From Georgenia sp. SYP-B2076 (GTDB taxonomy: Bacteria > Actinomycetota > Actinomycetes > Actinomycetales > Actinomycetaceae), in assembly GCF_003991205.1 (NCBI RefSeq), contig NZ_RXOZ01000032.1:124001-188000 (forward strand): a stretch of DNA of 64,000 bases, given 5' to 3'. The notes beneath the pieces were generated by a model. It ran no database searches, was not told the DNA's origin, and saw only the letters and a program-made list of their open reading frames with translations. Made by a program: the position numbers and the translations under genes. This document shows positions 52,661 through 61,776 of the stretch, in pieces (within the stretch, counting starts at the first letter, position 1; every line of letters begins with the position of its first letter).

Positions 52661-53877
52661 GGATCGCGATGGTCTCGGAGCACGCCAGCCCGCTGGCGGC
52701 CCTCGGCGGTGTCGACGCGGGCGGGCAGAACGTCCACGTCGCCGCGCTCGCCTCCGAGCTCGCCAAGGCCGGCCACCAGGTGGCGGTGTACACCCGGCGG
52801 GACGACCCGTCGCTGCCGGACCAGGTCGAGATGCTGCCCGGGGTCCACGTCGTGCACGTGCCCGCGGGTCCGGCGGACCACCTGCCCAAGGACGAGCTCG
52901 TCCCCTACATGCCGGAGTTCGGTCGGTGGCTCGCGCGCGCGTGGGGCCAGGGCACCCTCCCGGACGTGGTGCACTCCCACTTCTGGATGTCCGGGCTGGC
53001 GGCCCTGGAGGCGGCCCGCATGGTGCGGGTGCCGGTCGTGCACACCTTCCACGCGCTCGGCTCCGTCAAGCGCCGCCACCAGGGCGCCCGCGACACGAGC
53101 CCGGTGGGCCGCGTCGACGCCGAGACCCGCATCGCGCGGCGCGCGGACCTGGTGATCGCGACGTGCTCGGACGAGGTCGCCGAGCTGCGCCGCCTGGGGG
53201 TGCCCGACACCCACGTGACGGTCGTGCCCTGCGGGGTCGACGTCCAGCGCTTCTCCCCGTCGCCGGAGGGCGCCGGGGAGCCGGACGCGGGGCACGCACA
53301 CCAGCTCCTCTGCGTGGGCCGCCTCGTCGAGCGCAAGGGCGTGGACACGGTGATCGAGGCGCTGGCCGCGCTCCCCGGCACGGAGCTCGTGATCGCCGGC
53401 GGGCCGCCCGCGCACCGCCTCGGCGACGACCCCGAGGCCCGGCGGCTGCGCGAGCTGGCGGACCGGCTCGGCGTCGGGCGGCGGGTGCGCTTCCTCGGCA
53501 GCGTGCCGCACGCGCGGATGCCCGACGTGATCAGGGCCGCGGACGTCGTCGTCGCCACCCCCTGGTACGAGCCGTTCGGCATCGTCCCCCTCGAGGCCGC
53601 GGCGTGCGGCCGGCCGGTCGTGGCGAGCGCCGTCGGCGGCATGCTGGACACGGTCGAGCACGGGGCCACCGGCCTGCTCGTGCCCCCGCGCGACGCGGCG
53701 GCGGTGGCGCAGGCGCTGCAGACGCTGCTCGCGGACCCGGCGCTGCGGTCCCGCTTCGGCGCCCGGGCCCGCCGCCGGGCCGTCGCCCGGTATGGCTGGG
53801 ACCGCGTCGCGCGCGCCACCGAGCGGGCCTACGCCCCGCTGGTGGCGGCATGCGGGGCCGGGGAGGCGACGGCGTGA
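52657..53877 (+). CDS. Glycosyltransferase family 4
   Basis: A 406-residue retaining GT-B enzyme. The N-terminal domain starts VSEHASPLAALGGVDAGGQNVHVAALASELAKAGH and carries VVHSHFWMSGLAAL and VVHTFHALGSVKRRH. The donor domain has VPCGVDVQRFSP, LLCVGRLVERKGVDTVIEAL, VRFLGSVPHARMPDVIRAAD and TPWYEPFGIVPLEAAACGRPV with the EX7E pair. It resembles the MshA/sucrose-phosphate-synthase-like branch, but here it sits in the heptose operon. AAGGAGGT at 52643-52650 precedes ATG 52657. Confidence 0.93.
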   Translation: MRIAMVSEHASPLAALGGVDAGGQNVHVAALASELAKAGHQVAVYTRRDDPSLPDQVEMLPGVHVVHVPAGPADHLPKDELVPYMPEFGRWLARAWGQGTLPDVVHSHFWMSGLAALEAARMVRVPVVHTFHALGSVKRRHQGARDTSPVGRVDAETRIARRADLVIATCSDEVAELRRLGVPDTHVTVVPCGVDVQRFSPSPEGAGEPDAGHAHQLLCVGRLVERKGVDTVIEALAALPGTELVIAGGPPAHRLGDDPEARRLRELADRLGVGRRVRFLGSVPHARMPDVIRAADVVVATPWYEPFGIVPLEAAACGRPVVASAVGGMLDTVEHGATGLLVPPRDAAAVAQALQTLLADPALRSRFGARARRRAVARYGWDRVARATERAYAPLVAACGAGEATA

Positions 53878-54485
53878 GCGCGCTCGGCTGGATCGACGAG
53901 CACGAGCGCGAGCTGCTCGAGGGGCTCGCGGCCCTGCGCGAGGACGCGGGCACGGTGGAGGCGTGGGGGTGCCGCCTGGCGGAGCGGCTCGTCGGCGGCG
54001 CCCGGCTGCTCGCCGCGGGCAACGGCGGCAGCGCCGCCGAGGCGCAGCACCTGACCTCGGAGCTCGTGGGCCGCTTCCTCGCGGAGCGGCGCCCGTTCTC
54101 CGCCATCTCGCTGTGCGCGGAGAGCTCCAGCCTGACCGCGATCGTCAACGACTACGGCATCGAGGAGATGTTCGCCCGCCAGGTGGAGGGGCACGGGCGC
54201 GAGGGGGACGTCCTCGTGCTCCTCTCGACGTCCGGGCGCAGTCCCAACGTGCTGCGCGCCGCCGAGCGCGGGCGGGCCCTCGGGCTGGAGGTGTGGGGCA
54301 TGACCGGCCCGGCGCCCAACCCGCTGGCGGCGCGCTGCCACGAGGCCCTGTGCGTCCCCGCGCCCTCGACCGCGGCCATCCAGGCCGTGCACCTCGTGGC
54401 CATCCACGCGCTGTGCGCGGCGGTGGACGAGCAGCTCGCGGTCCGCGAGTCGCGGCCCCTCGCCCTGCGGCAGGCGAGCGCGTGA
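53874..54485 (+). CDS. gmhA: Sedoheptulose-7-phosphate isomerase (phosphoheptose isomerase)
   Basis: A 203-residue SIS-domain protein. ARLLAAGNGGSAAEAQHLTSELVGRFLAERRPFSAISLCAESSSLTAIVNDYG is the GmhA active-site region. VLLSTSGRSPNVLRAAERGRALGLEVWGMTG follows, and STAAIQAVHLVAIHALCAAVDEQL closes the fold. It converts sedoheptulose 7-phosphate to D-glycero-D-manno-heptose 7-phosphate, the first step to nucleotide-activated heptose. GTG 53874 overlaps the GT4 stop, and its own stop overlaps hldE. Confidence 0.94.
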   Translation: MSALGWIDEHERELLEGLAALREDAGTVEAWGCRLAERLVGGARLLAAGNGGSAAEAQHLTSELVGRFLAERRPFSAISLCAESSSLTAIVNDYGIEEMFARQVEGHGREGDVLVLLSTSGRSPNVLRAAERGRALGLEVWGMTGPAPNPLAARCHEALCVPAPSTAAIQAVHLVAIHALCAAVDEQLAVRESRPLALRQASA

Positions 54486-55996
54486 GCGGGGCGGACCGGC
54501 GCCCGCACGTCGTCGTCGTCGGGGACGTCGTCCTCGACAGCGACGTCGAGGGCCGGGTCGAGCGCCTCAGCCCGGACGCGCCCGTCCCGGTCGTGGACGT
54601 CACCGGCACGCGCGCCAGCCCCGGCGGCGCGGGGCTCGCGGCGCTCCTCGCCGCCCAGGGCGCCCGCGTCACCCTCGTGGCCCCCCTCGCCGACGACGCC
54701 GCCAGCCACCAGCTCGCGGACCAGCTCGCGCCGTCGGTGACCCTGGTGCGGCTGCCGCACGAGGGGCCGACCCGGCGCAAGACCCGGGTGCGCAGCGGCG
54801 GGCAGTCGCTGGTGCGCGTCGACGACGGCGGGCCGGGCACCCCCGGCGAGGTGGACGCCGCGGCCGTGGCCGCCGCGCTCGGCTCGGCCGACGCGATCCT
54901 CGTCTCCGACTACGGGGCGGGCGTCACCCACCACCCCGTGCTGCGGTCCCTGCTCGCCGACGCCGCCCGCGAGCGCCTGCTCGTCTGGGACCCGCACCCG
55001 CGCGGCGGCGTGCCCGTACCCGGGGCCGCGCTGGTCACCCCCAACCTGGCCGAGGCGCGCCGCGGCGCGTCGGACGGCGGCCCGGCGGAGGTCGGCGCCG
55101 CCGAAGCGCCGCCCGACGTCCTGGCCGCCCGGCTGGCCCGCACGTGGGGTGCCCGCGCGGTGTGCGTGACCGCCGGGGCCACGGGCGCGTTCCTCGCCAC
55201 GGCCGGGACGGAGCCGGTGTTCACGCCCGCCGCGGCGACTCGCGGCGGTGACCCCTGCGGGGCGGGCGACCGGTTCGCCGCCTCCGTGACCGTGGCGCTC
55301 GGCGCCGGCGCGCTGCTCTCGGAGGCCGTCGAGCGGGCGGTCGCCGACGCGTCGGCCTGGGTCGCCGCGGGGGGCGCGGAGGCCTTCCGCGCCCGCGACG
55401 GCGGAGCCGGCCGGCACGCCTTCGGCGCGCCGGGCGCGGAACCCGCGACGTCGGCCGGGGGCGCGCGGCGCACCGGCGCCTCCGCCGGTGCGGGCGGTGC
55501 CGGCGACGGGGTGGCCGGCGCCACCGAGGGCGCGGCGATCGAACGCCTGGCCGCGCGGCTGCGCTCCGACGGCGGCACGCTGGTCGCGACCGGCGGGTGC
55601 TTCGACATCGTGCACGCCGGGCACGTCGCCACGTTGCAGGCGGCCCGGCGGCTCGGCCACCACCTCGTCGTCCTGATGAACTCCGACGCCTCCGTCACGC
55701 GGCTCAAGGGGCCCGGGCGTCCGGTGGTGCGCGCCGCCGACCGGGCCCGCGTGCTGGAGGCCTTCGACTGCGTCGACGCCGTCGTCGTCTTCGACGAGGA
55801 CGACCCGGTCCGCGCCCTGGCGCACCTGCGCCCCGACGTCTGGGCCAAGGGTGGGGACTACGGCGGCGCGCCCCTGCCCGAGGCCGAGACGGTCCGCGCC
55901 CACGGCGGCCGCGTCATCCTGCTGCCCTACCTGGGCGGGCGCTCCACCAGCACGATCATCCAGCGCTCGGCGCTCGCCCGGGCGCCCCGACCCTGA
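54482..55996 (+). CDS. hldE: Bifunctional heptose-7-phosphate kinase / heptose-1-phosphate adenylyltransferase
   Basis: A 504-residue protein. Residues ~1-310 are a PfkB/ribokinase-type kinase (VVVGDVVLDSDVEGRVERLSPDAPVPVVDV, SGGQSLVRVDD, SDYGAGV, and the catalytic GGDPCGAGDRFAAS). A low-complexity Gly/Ala linker spans ~315-350. Residues ~355-504 are a nucleotidyltransferase with TGGCFDIVHAGHVATLQAA (HxGH), LKGPGRPV, WAKGGDY and GGRSTSTIIQR. It is the HldE layout that makes ADP-D-glycero-beta-D-manno-heptose from heptose 7-phosphate with the GmhB step. GTG 54482 is in a 4-nt overlap with gmhA. No ADP-heptose 6-epimerase (HldD) is evident in the window. Confidence 0.94.
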   Translation: MSGADRRPHVVVVGDVVLDSDVEGRVERLSPDAPVPVVDVTGTRASPGGAGLAALLAAQGARVTLVAPLADDAASHQLADQLAPSVTLVRLPHEGPTRRKTRVRSGGQSLVRVDDGGPGTPGEVDAAAVAAALGSADAILVSDYGAGVTHHPVLRSLLADAARERLLVWDPHPRGGVPVPGAALVTPNLAEARRGASDGGPAEVGAAEAPPDVLAARLARTWGARAVCVTAGATGAFLATAGTEPVFTPAAATRGGDPCGAGDRFAASVTVALGAGALLSEAVERAVADASAWVAAGGAEAFRARDGGAGRHAFGAPGAEPATSAGGARRTGASAGAGGAGDGVAGATEGAAIERLAARLRSDGGTLVATGGCFDIVHAGHVATLQAARRLGHHLVVLMNSDASVTRLKGPGRPVVRAADRARVLEAFDCVDAVVVFDEDDPVRALAHLRPDVWAKGGDYGGAPLPEAETVRAHGGRVILLPYLGGRSTSTIIQRSALARAPRP

Positions 55997-56007
55997 GGGA
56001 GACCTGC

Positions 56008-56718
56008 ATGAACCAGCAGACCACCAGTACGCCGCGCGACGTCGGGACCGTCTTCGTCACCGGCGGGTCCAGCGGCCTGGGCGCCGCCGTCGTCGCCGCC
56101 GTCGCGGGGGCCGGCGGCACCCCCGCCGTCCTCGACCGCGCCGCCCCCGGCGAGGGCGTGCCCTACGTCCAGGTGGACCTCGCCGACTCCGCCGCGGCCG
56201 CCGCCGCCGTCGAGCGGCTCGCCGAGACCGTGGGGCCGCCGTCGGCCGTGGTCACCGCCGCCGGCATCGACGCGTGTGGGCCGCTGGCGGAGATCGACGC
56301 CGAGGCGTGGGAGCGGGTCGTGCGCGTCAACCTCTTCGGCACGGTCGCCGTCGTGCGCGCCTGCCTGCCCTACCTGGAGCGCGCGCGGGGGACGGTCGTG
56401 ACGGTCTCCTCCACGCTCGGGCTGCGCGGCGTGAGCGACGCGACAGCCTACAGCGCCTCGAAGTTCGCCATCCGTGGCTTCACGCAGGCGCTGGCCGCCG
56501 AGCTCGCCGGCAAGGTCGGCGTCACGCTCCTCGTGCCCGGCGGGATGCGCACCCCGTTCTTCGACGGACGCACCGAGCAGTACAAGCCCGGTCCGGACGC
56601 CGACCTCAACGACCCCGCGCACACCGCGGCCACCGTCCTCACGGCGCTGCGCCAACCGGTCGGCAGCGAGATCCGCGAGATGCTCGTCATGGCGTCCGGG
56701 GAGAGCTCCTGGCCGTGA
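56008..56718 (+). CDS. Short-chain dehydrogenase/reductase (SDR)
   Basis: A 236-residue classical SDR. The cofactor motif is TGGSSGLGAAV (~18-28), with VTAAGIDACG (NNAG position), the catalytic Ser in TVSSTLGLRG and Tyr/Lys in YSASKFAIRG. It is too short and of the wrong type for HldD, so it more likely oxidises or reduces a sugar, polyol or lipid group in the glycan pathway. GAGGGAG precedes ATG 56008, 11 nt after the hldE stop. A conserved PGGMRTPFFDGR segment shapes the substrate site. Confidence 0.92.
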   Translation: MNQQTTSTPRDVGTVFVTGGSSGLGAAVVAAVAGAGGTPAVLDRAAPGEGVPYVQVDLADSAAAAAAVERLAETVGPPSAVVTAAGIDACGPLAEIDAEAWERVVRVNLFGTVAVVRACLPYLERARGTVVTVSSTLGLRGVSDATAYSASKFAIRGFTQALAAELAGKVGVTLLVPGGMRTPFFDGRTEQYKPGPDADLNDPAHTAATVLTALRQPVGSEIREMLVMASGESSWP

Positions 56719-57704
56719 CCGACGGTTCGGACCCCGGGCACGGCGACGTGCTCGTCCTGCGCGCCCTCGGCCTCGGCGACGCCGTCACCGGCATCGCGGC
56801 GCTGCGCGGCGTGCGGCGCGCCTGGCCGGGGCGACGCGTCGTCCTGGCCGCGCCGCCCACCGTCGGGGGGTGGTTGCGCGGGCTCGGCGTCGTCGACGAG
56901 GTGCTGCCCACCGCCGGCCTCGCGCCGTTCACGTGGCCCGGGCGCGAAGGGCGGGGCGGGCGCCACGTCGCGGTGAACCTCCACGGCGGCGGGCCCGAGA
57001 GCCACCGGCTGCTGGCCGCGACCCGCCCCGCGGAGCTCGTCGGGTTCGCGTGCGCGGCGGCGGGTCACCCGGGCGGGCCGGACTGGCGCGCGGACGAGCA
57101 CGAGGTCGGGCGCTGGTGCCGGCTGGTGCGCTCCGCGGGCGGCCCGTGCGACGTCGAAGACCTGCGCCTGCCGTCCCCGGGCGCGCGCGGCGCCGACGTC
57201 GTGCTCCACCCGGGCGCGGCGTCGGGGTCGCGGCGCTGGCCGGTGCAGCGGTGGGCGTGGCTCGCCCGGCGCCTGGCGCGGGCGGGCCACCCCGTCCTCG
57301 TGACGGGCTCGTCGGCGGAGCGGGCGCTGTGCGACGAGGTGGCCCGGACCGCCGGCGGCGCGCGGTCGGTGCGCTCGGTCGCCGGAACGCTGGACCTCCC
57401 GGCGCTGGCCACCCTGATCGGGCGCGCCCGCCTGCTCGTGTGCGGCGACACCGGGGTGGCGCACCTCGCCACGGCGTTCGCCACGCCGTCGGTGCTCCTG
57501 TTCGGGCCGACCCCGCCGGCGTGGTGGGGCCCCGCCATCGACCCGGACCGCCACACCGTCATCTGGCACGGCACGTCCCCCGGCGATCCCCACGCCGCCG
57601 AGGTGGACCCGGCGCTTGCCGCGGTCACCCGGGAGGAGGCCGCCGCCGCCGCCGACGCGCTCCTGGCGGGCCGGCAGGGGCAGCCCCTCAGCTGGCGGCG
57701 GTGA
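56715..57704 (+). CDS. Glycosyltransferase family 9 (second copy)
   Basis: A 329-residue GT-B enzyme. VLVLRALGLGDAVTGIAALRGVRRAWPG is the GT9 start, and GADVVLHPGAASGSRRWPVQRWAWLARRL, VLVTGSSAERALCDEV and LLVCGDTGVAHLATAFATPSVLLFGPTPPAWWGP form the ADP-heptose-binding domain. It is last of the nine-gene operon; GTG 56715 overlaps the SDR stop. Two GT9 enzymes imply at least two heptose or heptose-like additions. It converges on the UXS-like gene. Confidence 0.93.
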   Translation: MTDGSDPGHGDVLVLRALGLGDAVTGIAALRGVRRAWPGRRVVLAAPPTVGGWLRGLGVVDEVLPTAGLAPFTWPGREGRGGRHVAVNLHGGGPESHRLLAATRPAELVGFACAAAGHPGGPDWRADEHEVGRWCRLVRSAGGPCDVEDLRLPSPGARGADVVLHPGAASGSRRWPVQRWAWLARRLARAGHPVLVTGSSAERALCDEVARTAGGARSVRSVAGTLDLPALATLIGRARLLVCGDTGVAHLATAFATPSVLLFGPTPPAWWGPAIDPDRHTVIWHGTSPGDPHAAEVDPALAAVTREEAAAAADALLAGRQGQPLSWRR

Positions 57705-57816
57705 AGCGCTCGCCCGGCGCGATGACCGGGGCGGGGGAGACGGCGGTCCAGCTCAGGGCGTCGGTGGCGCGGAACAACGCCGCCGCGACCAGTCCGATTC
57801 CGTGGGCATGCCCCAT
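57688..57816 (-). CDS. Doubtful 42-residue ORF directly after the epimerase stop
   Basis: An in-frame ATG lies one codon beyond the epimerase stop and opens 42 codons (MGHAHGIG...GERFTAAS) that end 17 nt inside the convergent GT9 gene. No Shine-Dalgarno is present; translation would need reinitiation or readthrough. It may be a decayed C-terminal extension or chance. Confidence 0.2.
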   Translation of the reverse strand: MGHAHGIGLVAAALFRATDALSWTAVSPAPVIAPGERFTAAS

Positions 57817-57819
57817 CGG

Positions 57820-58791
57820 TCACGCGGAGGCACTCAGCGCGGCGTCGAACCACTCCACGGTCCGCCCCAGGCCCTCCTCCCACGGGACGCGGGGCTCCCA
57901 GCCCAGGACGGCCGCGGCGAGCGTCGTGTCGGGCCGGCGGACCTCCGGGTCGTCGACCGGGCGCTCGACGAGCTCGATCGGCGAGGCCGACCCGGTGGCC
58001 GCCAGGACGTCCTCGGCGATCCGGCGCACGGTCCGCTCGCTGGGGTTGCCGATGTTCACCGGGCCGGGATGGTCGGCGGCCGCCATCGCGAGGACGCCCT
58101 CGACGAGGTCGGCGACGTAGCACACGGACCGGGTCTGGCTGCCGTCGCCGGCGACGGTCAGCGGCTCGCCCGCGAGGGCCTGGCGGATGAACGTGGGGAT
58201 CGCGCGGCCGTCGTAGGGGCGCATCCGCGGCCCGTAGGTGTTGAAGATCCGCACGATGCCCGTGTCGACGTCGTACGTGGAACGGTAGGCGGTGGTCAGC
58301 GCCTCGGCGTACCGCTTGGCCTCGTCGTAGACGCCGCGCGGCCCGATGGGGTTGACGTGGCCCCAGTAGTCCTCGGGCTGGGGGTGCACCTGCGGGTCGC
58401 CGTACACCTCGGACGTGGACGCGAGGACGAGCCGCGCCTCCTTGTCCCTGGCCAGGGCGAGGGCGCGCTCGGTCCCCACGGACCCCACCCGCAGCGTCTC
58501 GATGGGCAGCTGCAGGTAGTCCACGGGGGACGCGGGCGAGGCGAAGTGCAGGATGAGGTCGACCGCGCCCCGCACATGGGTGTTCTCGGTGACGTCGCAG
58601 TGCACCAGCTCGAAGCCGGGCCGCCCCATGAGGTGCGCGAGGTTCGCCGGGGTGCCGGTGAGGAAGTTGTCCAGGCACACCACCTGCCAGCCGCGGGCCA
58701 GGAGCGTCTCGCACAGGTGGCTGCCGAGGAACCCCGCGCCGCCGGTGACCACCGCCCGTCCCGCACGTCCCGCGTCGTGAAGCGTCCTCAT
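57820..58791 (-). CDS. NAD-dependent sugar epimerase/UDP-glucuronate decarboxylase-like
   Basis: A 323-residue extended SDR. The Rossmann motif is [16 protein letters not shown] (~15-30), followed by [37 protein letters not shown], the catalytic [10 protein letters not shown] and [11 protein letters not shown], and [26 protein letters not shown]. These blocks, especially SPASPVDY and YGDP, match UDP-xylose synthase (UXS)-like enzymes more than GalE. It should make a UDP-pentose donor for the glycan locus. It is last in a three-gene minus-strand unit, and ATG 58791 overlaps the GT2 stop by 4 nt. Confidence 0.92.
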   Translation of the reverse strand: MRTLHDAGRAGRAVVTGGAGFLGSHLCETLLARGWQVVCLDNFLTGTPANLAHLMGRPGFELVHCDVTENTHVRGAVDLILHFASPASPVDYLQLPIETLRVGSVGTERALALARDKEARLVLASTSEVYGDPQVHPQPEDYWGHVNPIGPRGVYDEAKRYAEALTTAYRSTYDVDTGIVRIFNTYGPRMRPYDGRAIPTFIRQALAGEPLTVAGDGSQTRSVCYVADLVEGVLAMAAADHPGPVNIGNPSERTVRRIAEDVLAATGSASPIELVERPVDDPEVRRPDTTLAAAVLGWEPRVPWEEGLGRTVEWFDAALSASA

Positions 58792-59768
58792 GGGTGCTCT
58801 CCTCGTTCGGCGGCCGGGGTGGGTTCTCGCACCGGCGCGGGCCGGGCGTGGCCGCCGCCCGGGCGCTCGAGCAGGTCCAGCAGCTCCAGCACCCGCGGCG
58901 ACGTCGGCCGCCGGGCCCGCAGGGCGAGGGGAAGGTCGCGGGCCGCGTCGAGCGCGCCGGCCCGGGTGGCGGCCCCGGCGGCGACGGCGCGCCGGGCGCG
59001 GGCGGCCACCCTGTCCCACGGCAGCCGCATGGCGGCCGTGAGGAGGCTCGACCGGGTGATCGCGCGCACGCGCTCGTCGGGGGCGTGGCGGCGCGGGGAG
59101 GGATGGTGGTGCACGACGACGTCGTCGAGGTACGTCATCGCCCAGCCCGCCTCGGCGAGGTCGAGGGCTACGCGCTCCTCCTCGCCGGGGAACCGCACGA
59201 CGGGGTCGAAGCCGCCGGTGGCCAGGAACGCCTCGGCGCGGACCATGGCCGCGCACGCCACGAAACCCAGGAGCGCCGCGCCGGGCACGCCCGGCGCGGG
59301 CGGCAGCGGCGAATCGGCCATCTCCGCGCACACGGGGTCCAGCCGCTCCTGGGGGCCCACGAGGATCCGCCCGTTGAGCAGGGCGAGCGAGGGGTGCTCC
59401 GCCAGCACCCGCGCGGCGTCGACGAGCGCGCCCGGCGCCCACCACGAGTCGTCGTCGGCGAACGCGACGAAGGGGGTGCGGGCCCGCCGGACCCCGATGG
59501 TGCGGGCGAACGCGCCCGCGTTGCGGCGCAGCGGCACCACGGTGACGTGCGGGTGCCGCTCGCGGACCGCCGCGACGCTGCCGTCCGTGGAGGCGTTGTC
59601 GACGTAGACCACCGGGGCGCGGTGCCGGGCGAGGCTCGCGAGCAGCTCCTCGCGCCGGTCGCGGCTGGCGACGACGACGGTGACCCCGGGGGCCCCGGCC
59701 CCGCGGTCCTCGGCCTCGGCCTCGGCGCCGCCGCCCGCGCTCGCGCCGCCGCTCGGGCCGCCGCTCAT
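58788..59768 (-). CDS. Glycosyltransferase family 2
   Basis: A 326-residue GT-A enzyme. An acidic/Gly-rich N-terminus of ~28 residues precedes [48 protein letters not shown] (DxD-type metal site) and a [19 protein letters not shown] acceptor-side block. The N-terminal half is an inverting GT2; the C-terminal ~80 residues are Arg/Ala-rich. It overlaps both neighbours by 4 nt (ATGA), so it is co-translated with the MBL-fold and UXS-like genes. Confidence 0.92.
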   Translation of the reverse strand: MSGGPSGGASAGGGAEAEAEDRGAGAPGVTVVVASRDRREELLASLARHRAPVVYVDNASTDGSVAAVRERHPHVTVVPLRRNAGAFARTIGVRRARTPFVAFADDDSWWAPGALVDAARVLAEHPSLALLNGRILVGPQERLDPVCAEMADSPLPPAPGVPGAALLGFVACAAMVRAEAFLATGGFDPVVRFPGEEERVALDLAEAGWAMTYLDDVVVHHHPSPRRHAPDERVRAITRSSLLTAAMRLPWDRVAARARRAVAAGAATRAGALDAARDLPLALRARRPTSPRVLELLDLLERPGGGHARPAPVREPTPAAERGEHP

Positions 59769-60508
59769 GCGGGCCCCGCCGCGACGGCATGCTCGACGGC
59801 GGCGGCGATGCCGCCCGGCCACGGTTCGCCGTGGCCGGTCAGGACGGTGCGCGCACCGGTGGCCGCCAGCGCCTCGAGGGACCGTAGCGCCATGGCGGAG
59901 TCCGCCGTCGCCGCCCCCGCGATGATGCGCGGGCCCGTGCGGGCCGTGTACGGGTCGAGCGTGACGAGGGCGTCGCCGCTGAGCAGCGTGTCGCGGCCCG
60001 GCAGGTGCAGCGCGCAGTGCCCGAAGGTGTGCCCCGGGCTGAACACCACGCGCGGGTGGCCGGGCACGTCCAGCTCCGCCCCCGGCACCAAGGGCCTCGT
60101 GCCCTCGACGCCGCGCACCCACAGCGCCCCCGCCCGGGCCATCGCCGTCAGGATCGGGACGGCTCGGGGGTAGCGCACCGGGTAGAGGCCGCGCATGTTC
60201 TCGTGGGCGTACCGGTAGGGGTGGGCCGCGAGGAACTGCTCGTCCTCGTGCGCCCACACCGGCATCCCCAGCCTCCGCTGCAGCCGCCGCGCCACCCCGA
60301 CGTGGTCGAAGTGGGCATGGGTGAGCACGAGGGCCCGGACGTCCCGGGGAGCGAAGCCGAGCTCCCCGATCGCGCGGCCCAGCAGCGGCCAGAAGGCCGG
60401 CAGCCCGGCGTCGACGACCGTGAGGCCGTCGTCGTCCTCGACGAGGTAGCAGTTGACGTAGGCGTGCTCCAGGCGGTGGACGCCCTCGGCCACGTTGTGC
60501 GCGAGCAT
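59765..60508 (-). CDS. Metallo-beta-lactamase-fold hydrolase
   Basis: A 247-residue MBL-fold protein. The metal motif is [17 protein letters not shown] (HxHxDH), followed by [29 protein letters not shown] and a final LTGHGEPW. It fits the broad glyoxalase II-like group. Candidate substrates are thioesters or phosphoesters; none is indicated. ATG 60508 is the first gene of the three-gene unit with GT2 and UXS-like genes and is divergent from the YihY gene. Its link to the glycan pathway is by operon only. Confidence 0.9.
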   Translation of the reverse strand: MLAHNVAEGVHRLEHAYVNCYLVEDDDGLTVVDAGLPAFWPLLGRAIGELGFAPRDVRALVLTHAHFDHVGVARRLQRRLGMPVWAHEDEQFLAAHPYRYAHENMRGLYPVRYPRAVPILTAMARAGALWVRGVEGTRPLVPGAELDVPGHPRVVFSPGHTFGHCALHLPGRDTLLSGDALVTLDPYTARTGPRIIAGAATADSAMALRSLEALAATGARTVLTGHGEPWPGGIAAAVEHAVAAGPA

Positions 60509-60702
60509 CGTTCCCCCGTTGGGTCGGCGACGGGTGCTGCCCTTCTCCGCGGGCCCCACGGTGGCACGGGCGTCGGCGGGTCGCATCCGGGCGACGGCGG
60601 GGCCCAGGCGCCGCCCGTTCCGCCCGGTTGCGGGGTGGGCGCGGCGGGCGCAACCTTGCACGAGAAACCGGCTTCGGCCCCCGACTCCCCCGGAGGACCG
60701 CC

Positions 60703-61773
60703 ATGGCGTCCCAGAACCGCACGGCCCAGCCCGACGACGACGTGAAGCCGGACTCCCCCACCGAGATCAAGAAGCCGTCGTGGGGCTACGTGCTGCGCAA
60801 GACGCTGCGGGAGTTCCTCGACGACCAGTGCACGGACATCGCCGCCGCGCTGACGTACTACGCCGTGCTCTCGATCTTCCCGGCGCTCATCGCGCTGGTG
60901 TCCGTGCTCAGCCTGGTCGGGCAGGGGGGCACCACCAACTCGATCGTCGGCATGGTGGAGAAGTTCGTCCCCGCGGAGGCCATGAAGACCCTCGGGCCCA
61001 TCATCGACCGCCTCACGTCGGCGCCGGCGCCGGGGTTCGGCCTCATCCTCGGCCTCCTCGTGGCGCTGTGGACGGCCTCGAACTACGTCAACGCGTTCTC
61101 GCGGGCCATGAACCGGATGTACGAGATCCCGGAGGGCCGGCCGTTCTGGAAGCTGCGGCCCACGATGTACGTGCTGACGGCGGTCATGCTCGTCCTCGTC
61201 GCGCTGGCCGGGGTCCTGCTCGTGGTCTCCGGGCCGATCGCCCGCGCGATCGGCGACGCGATCGGCCTGGGCCCGGCCGCCGTGACCGCCTGGAACATCG
61301 CGAAGTGGCCAGTCCTGCTCGCCGTCGTGATCGTCATCATCGCGCTGTTGTACTACGTCACCCCGAACATCAAGCAGCCGAAGTTCCACTGGATCAGCAT
61401 CGGCGCGATCATCGCCATCGTCATCGGGGCGCTGGCCTCGTTGGCCTTCGCGTTCTACGTCGGCAACTTCGGCAGCTACGACGCCACGTACGGCACGCTC
61501 GCCGGCGTCATCGTGTTCCTGCTGTGGCTGTACATCATGAACCTGGCCCTGCTCTTCGGCGCCGAGTTCGACGCCGAGCTCGAGCGCGGCCGCGAGCTCC
61601 AGGCGGGCATCCCGGCCGAGGAGAGCGTCCAGCTGCCGCCCCGCGACACCCGCGCCAGCGACAAGAAGGCGGCGAAGGAGCGCGAGGACATCGAGAAGGG
61701 CCGCGCGCTGCGGCTGTCCCGCGGCGACACCGCCGACGCCGACGAGGTCGACGAGGTCGACGAGAAGCGGTGA
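60703..61773 (+). CDS. YihY/BrkB family membrane protein
   Basis: A 356-residue protein with six membrane helices flanked by charged tails. YihY features are DDQCTDIAAALTYYAVLSIFPALIALVSVLSLVG, LWTASNYVNAFSRAMNRMYEIPEGRPFWKLR and YYVTPNIKQPKFHWISIGAI, with LWLYIMNLALLFGAEFDAELERGRELQAG. The name RNase BN once used for this family is now considered wrong; its role (envelope transport or flippase-like) is unsettled. GGAGG at 60692-60696 supports ATG 60703. The acidic/basic C-terminal tail is disordered. Confidence 0.93.
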   Translation: MASQNRTAQPDDDVKPDSPTEIKKPSWGYVLRKTLREFLDDQCTDIAAALTYYAVLSIFPALIALVSVLSLVGQGGTTNSIVGMVEKFVPAEAMKTLGPIIDRLTSAPAPGFGLILGLLVALWTASNYVNAFSRAMNRMYEIPEGRPFWKLRPTMYVLTAVMLVLVALAGVLLVVSGPIARAIGDAIGLGPAAVTAWNIAKWPVLLAVVIVIIALLYYVTPNIKQPKFHWISIGAIIAIVIGALASLAFAFYVGNFGSYDATYGTLAGVIVFLLWLYIMNLALLFGAEFDAELERGRELQAGIPAEESVQLPPRDTRASDKKAAKEREDIEKGRALRLSRGDTADADEVDEVDEKR

Positions 61774-61776
61774 GCC

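Noticed and set aside
56008-56718. The SDR as the missing HldD (ADP-heptose 6-epimerase)
   Set aside because: It is a 236-residue classical SDR with a YSASK site, too short and of a different subgroup from the extended SDR HldD.
57820-58791. The epimerase as HldD or GalE
   Set aside because: The SPASPVDY and YGDP blocks fit UDP-glucuronate decarboxylase-like enzymes better.
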